From the NCBI GenBank assembly GCA_947307005.1, contig CAMZHY010000027.1, forward strand, positions 1-14,668: a stretch of DNA of 14,668 nucleotides, given 5' to 3'. A program made the translations under genes and the position numbers. Below are positions 12,645-14,668 of this stretch, in pieces; the first letter of the stretch is position 1, and every line of letters starts with the position of its first letter. Origin of the DNA: an uncultured Planctomycetaceae bacterium (lineage in GTDB: Bacteria; Planctomycetota; Planctomycetia; Pirellulales; Thermoguttaceae). The notes under the pieces were generated by a model. The model was not told where the DNA came from and searched no databases. It saw only the letters and a program-made list of their open reading frames with translations.

Positions 12645-14668
12645 ATGAAAAAGAACGTTTCACGTCGTTTTGATTCCGCCGTCGTTAAGAAAACTCCCAA
12701 GCCGACGACGCTGCGCCTCGAAAGTCTCGAATCTCGCGACCTTCTCAGCGTCGCGCCCGGCGGCGAACCGCTCGCCGTCGACGCCGCGAATATCTGCGGT
12801 TATATGAGCGCCGCGACAAACGACGTCGACGTTCTCGATCTTTCCGCCGTCCTCCTCGACGACGTCGCGCCCGCGACCCCCGAATGGCTGACCGTCGCCC
12901 CATCCGAGTCGGCGAGCAGTCCCACGCCCCTCGCGACGCCCGTCCCGACGGTCGCGGGCAAGACGGATACGACGATTTCCGTCTCATGGAACGCCGTTCC
13001 GAACGCCGAGCGATATAGTTTTTCCTATAAGCCGACAAGCGAAACGACTTGGAAGAACGTCAACGTCGGAACGAACACGAGCTATACGGTTAGCGGACTG
13101 ACGGCGGATACGAACTACGACCTGCGCGTCAAGGCGATCGGCGACGGCGCAACCTATAAGAGCGTCTATTCTTCGATCGTAACCGCCAAGACGGACGCGC
13201 CGAGTCTGGGCGCGACGAACAGTCCCGTTCCGCTCGCGACGCCCGTTCTGACCGTCTCGGGCGCGACGAAAACGTCGATTTCCGTCTCCTGGGGCGCCGT
13301 CGCTCACGCCGACCGCTATAGTCTCTCTTATAAACCCTCGAGCGACTCGACTTGGACGAACGTCAACGTCGGGACGAACACGAGCTATACGGTTAGCGGA
13401 CTAACGACGAACGCGAGCTACGACTTCCGTCTCAAGGCGATTGGCGACGGGGTGAACTATAAGAGCGTCTACTCCGCGATCGTCAGCGCGACGCCGTCCG
13501 ACGGTCCCGTTCCGCTCGCGACGCCGGCTCTTTTTGCCCCAGTCAAGACGTCGACGACGATTACGGTCTCTTGGGACGCCATTCCGAACGCCCTGCGATA
13601 CAGCCTTTCCTATAAGTCTTCGAGCGAGACGAGTTGGACGAACGTCAACGTCGGGACGAATACGAGCTATACGGTTAGCGGGCTGACGCCGAATACTCAA
13701 TACGACTTCCGCCTCAAGGCGATCGGCGACGGGGCGAGTTACAAGAGCGTCTATTCCGGTCCGATCAGCGTCACGACGAACGGGTCGGACGGTCTGGTTC
13801 CGCTTCCGACGCCGACGCTGACCGTCGAAACCGAGTCGACTTCGCTGACGGTTCGTTGGAACGCCGTTGAGAACGCCATGCGATACAGTCTTTCCTATAA
13901 GCTCGCGAGCGTCTCGAGTTGGACGAACGTCAACGTCGGAACGAACACCAGCTATACGATTACCGGCCTCGAATCGAACGCCGAATACGATCTGCGCCTC
14001 AAAGCGGTCGGCGACGGAGTCAACTACAAGAGCGTCTATTCTCCGATCGTCCGCGCCGAGACGAGACCGAGTCTGATTCAAGAAACGCCTTCGACGGTCG
14101 TCACAACGAACTGGGACGTCGTCGACGCGTACGACGGGAAGATTTCGCTGCGCGAAGCGCTCGAATACGCCGAACCCGGCGACACGGTTGCCTTCTCCAA
14201 ACTCCTTAAGGGAAGGACTATTTGGCTCAATTCGGAACTCGGCGCGCTGACGCCAAGTAAATCGCTAACGATCGACGCTTCTAATCTCCTTCTTGCTACG
14301 AATTTGCCGGGGCTGACGATAGACGGTCACGGCGCGTCGAGAATACTTGCCCTTGGGACGGGCGACTTCGAAATCAACGGAATAGCGTTCACAAACGGTT
14401 ACGCCGCAGAACGCGGCGGCGCTATTTACAATAACGGCGCGACGCTGACGCTCAAGAATTGCGCGATCCGCGACAGCCAAGCGCATCATGGCGGCGGGTT
14501 GTGCGTTCTTTCAGGCGAAACGACGCTTGTCAACTGCGCGGTAACGAACAATACCGCTACTGCGACCGACGAAGGCGAAAGTTACGGCGGGGGCGTCTAC
14601 AATAACGGCGCGACGCTATCGCTCGACAACTGCGTCATTAGCGACAATGAAGCGTGGTGGGGCGGCGG
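12645..14668 (+). CDS. Large planctomycetal surface protein: FnIII repeats, CSLREA-like and parallel beta-helix, cut by window edge
   Basis: 674 codons are seen and no stop, so the C-terminus is outside. AAGGA lies 7 nt before the ATG. Residues 25-35 read LESLESRDLLS, the N-terminal tract common to giant exported planctomycetal proteins; a classical hydrophobic signal peptide is absent. After an acidic linker come four fibronectin type III-like repeats starting near residues 95, 196, 290 and 386 (PLATP or PLPTP, SVSW, NVNVGTNTSYTVSGL, KAIGDG, YKSVYS). Residues about 484-520 (WDVVDAYDGKISLREAL, then EPGDTVAFS) match a CSLREA-like domain. From about 590 on, glycine-rich units such as GGAIYNNGATLTLKNC and GGGVYNNGATLSLDNC mark a right-handed parallel beta-helix of the Pmp/pectate-lyase-like kind. 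It is likely an adhesin or cell-surface protein; a polysaccharide-active enzyme cannot be excluded. Confidence 0.88.
   Translation, partial: MKKNVSRRFDSAVVKKTPKPTTLRLESLESRDLLSVAPGGEPLAVDAANICGYMSAATNDVDVLDLSAVLLDDVAPATPEWLTVAPSESASSPTPLATPVPTVAGKTDTTISVSWNAVPNAERYSFSYKPTSETTWKNVNVGTNTSYTVSGLTADTNYDLRVKAIGDGATYKSVYSSIVTAKTDAPSLGATNSPVPLATPVLTVSGATKTSISVSWGAVAHADRYSLSYKPSSDSTWTNVNVGTNTSYTVSGLTTNASYDFRLKAIGDGVNYKSVYSAIVSATPSDGPVPLATPALFAPVKTSTTITVSWDAIPNALRYSLSYKSSSETSWTNVNVGTNTSYTVSGLTPNTQYDFRLKAIGDGASYKSVYSGPISVTTNGSDGLVPLPTPTLTVETESTSLTVRWNAVENAMRYSLSYKLASVSSWTNVNVGTNTSYTITGLESNAEYDLRLKAVGDGVNYKSVYSPIVRAETRPSLIQETPSTVVTTNWDVVDAYDGKISLREALEYAEPGDTVAFSKLLKGRTIWLNSELGALTPSKSLTIDASNLLLATNLPGLTIDGHGASRILALGTGDFEINGIAFTNGYAAERGGAIYNNGATLTLKNCAIRDSQAHHGGGLCVLSGETTLVNCAVTNNTATATDEGESYGGGVYNNGATLSLDNCVISDNEAWWGG
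12927..14081 (+). repeat. Four tandem FnIII-coding repeats, 282-303 nt period
   Basis: The core beginning AACGTCAACGTCGG recurs at 13056, 13359, 13641 and 13926, in frame and 303, 282 and 285 nt apart. Codons as well as residues are kept, so the copies arose by recent duplication or are being homogenised. The same repeats give long antisense open frames, which are shadows. Confidence 0.8.

Noticed and set aside
13401..14081. 226-codon minus-strand frame with internal repeats
   Set aside because: The repeats mirror the FnIII repeats of the surface-protein gene on the plus strand; no ribosome-binding site or known motif.

Overview
The window looks like chromosomal DNA of a planctomycete, probably Pirellulales-like. 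The best evidence is the right-most gene: a large surface protein with the N-terminal LESLESRDLLS tract typical of giant planctomycetal exported proteins, followed by fibronectin-type repeats and a CSLREA/parallel beta-helix region. The small protein just upstream of folE also resembles, from memory, a conserved planctomycetal hypothetical. Most genes are GC-rich with heavy CpG and GTC/GAC/GCG codon use; the middle segment (about 5.9-8.45 kb) is clearly more AT-rich. The genus cannot be named from this.

Layout. (1) 1-2960, minus strand: the start of a truncated AlbA_2 (Schlafen-type) domain protein, a doubtful 33-codon ORF, a four-pass membrane protein, and a membrane-anchored ankyrin-repeat protein. 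The last two form a tightly coupled operon behind a good sigma70-like promoter. (2) 3239-5681, plus strand: a promoter and a secreted DUF5703/GH95-like glycoside hydrolase. (3) 5923-8445: an accessory island with a two-gene module, a DUF6577-like winged-helix protein followed by an AbiEii-family nucleotidyltransferase toxin. A 12-bp inverted repeat and a second half-conserved copy precede it, as expected for an autoregulated type IV toxin-antitoxin / abortive-infection locus. Behind it lie a gene remnant, a 42-nt-period repeat set that may be a transposon end, and seven 23-nt tandem repeats. (4) 8469-11992, minus strand: a housekeeping operon read from a strong promoter: small conserved protein, folE (GTP cyclohydrolase I), a long-chain polyprenyl diphosphate synthase and lysA (diaminopimelate decarboxylase), closed by a strong intrinsic terminator. 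A perfect GC-rich inverted repeat brackets the -35 box. (5) 11993-12644: a long intergenic region with a bidirectional terminator-like hairpin, a plus-strand promoter and a structured leader. (6) 12645 to the end: the surface protein, cut by the window edge.

How they work together: the four-gene operon joins cofactor (pterin), isoprenoid-tail and lysine/peptidoglycan precursor synthesis through overlapping or closely spaced genes. The island between the hydrolase and lysA looks horizontally acquired and partly decayed, with the toxin-antitoxin-like pair still intact. All family names come from reading motifs; no database search was possible.
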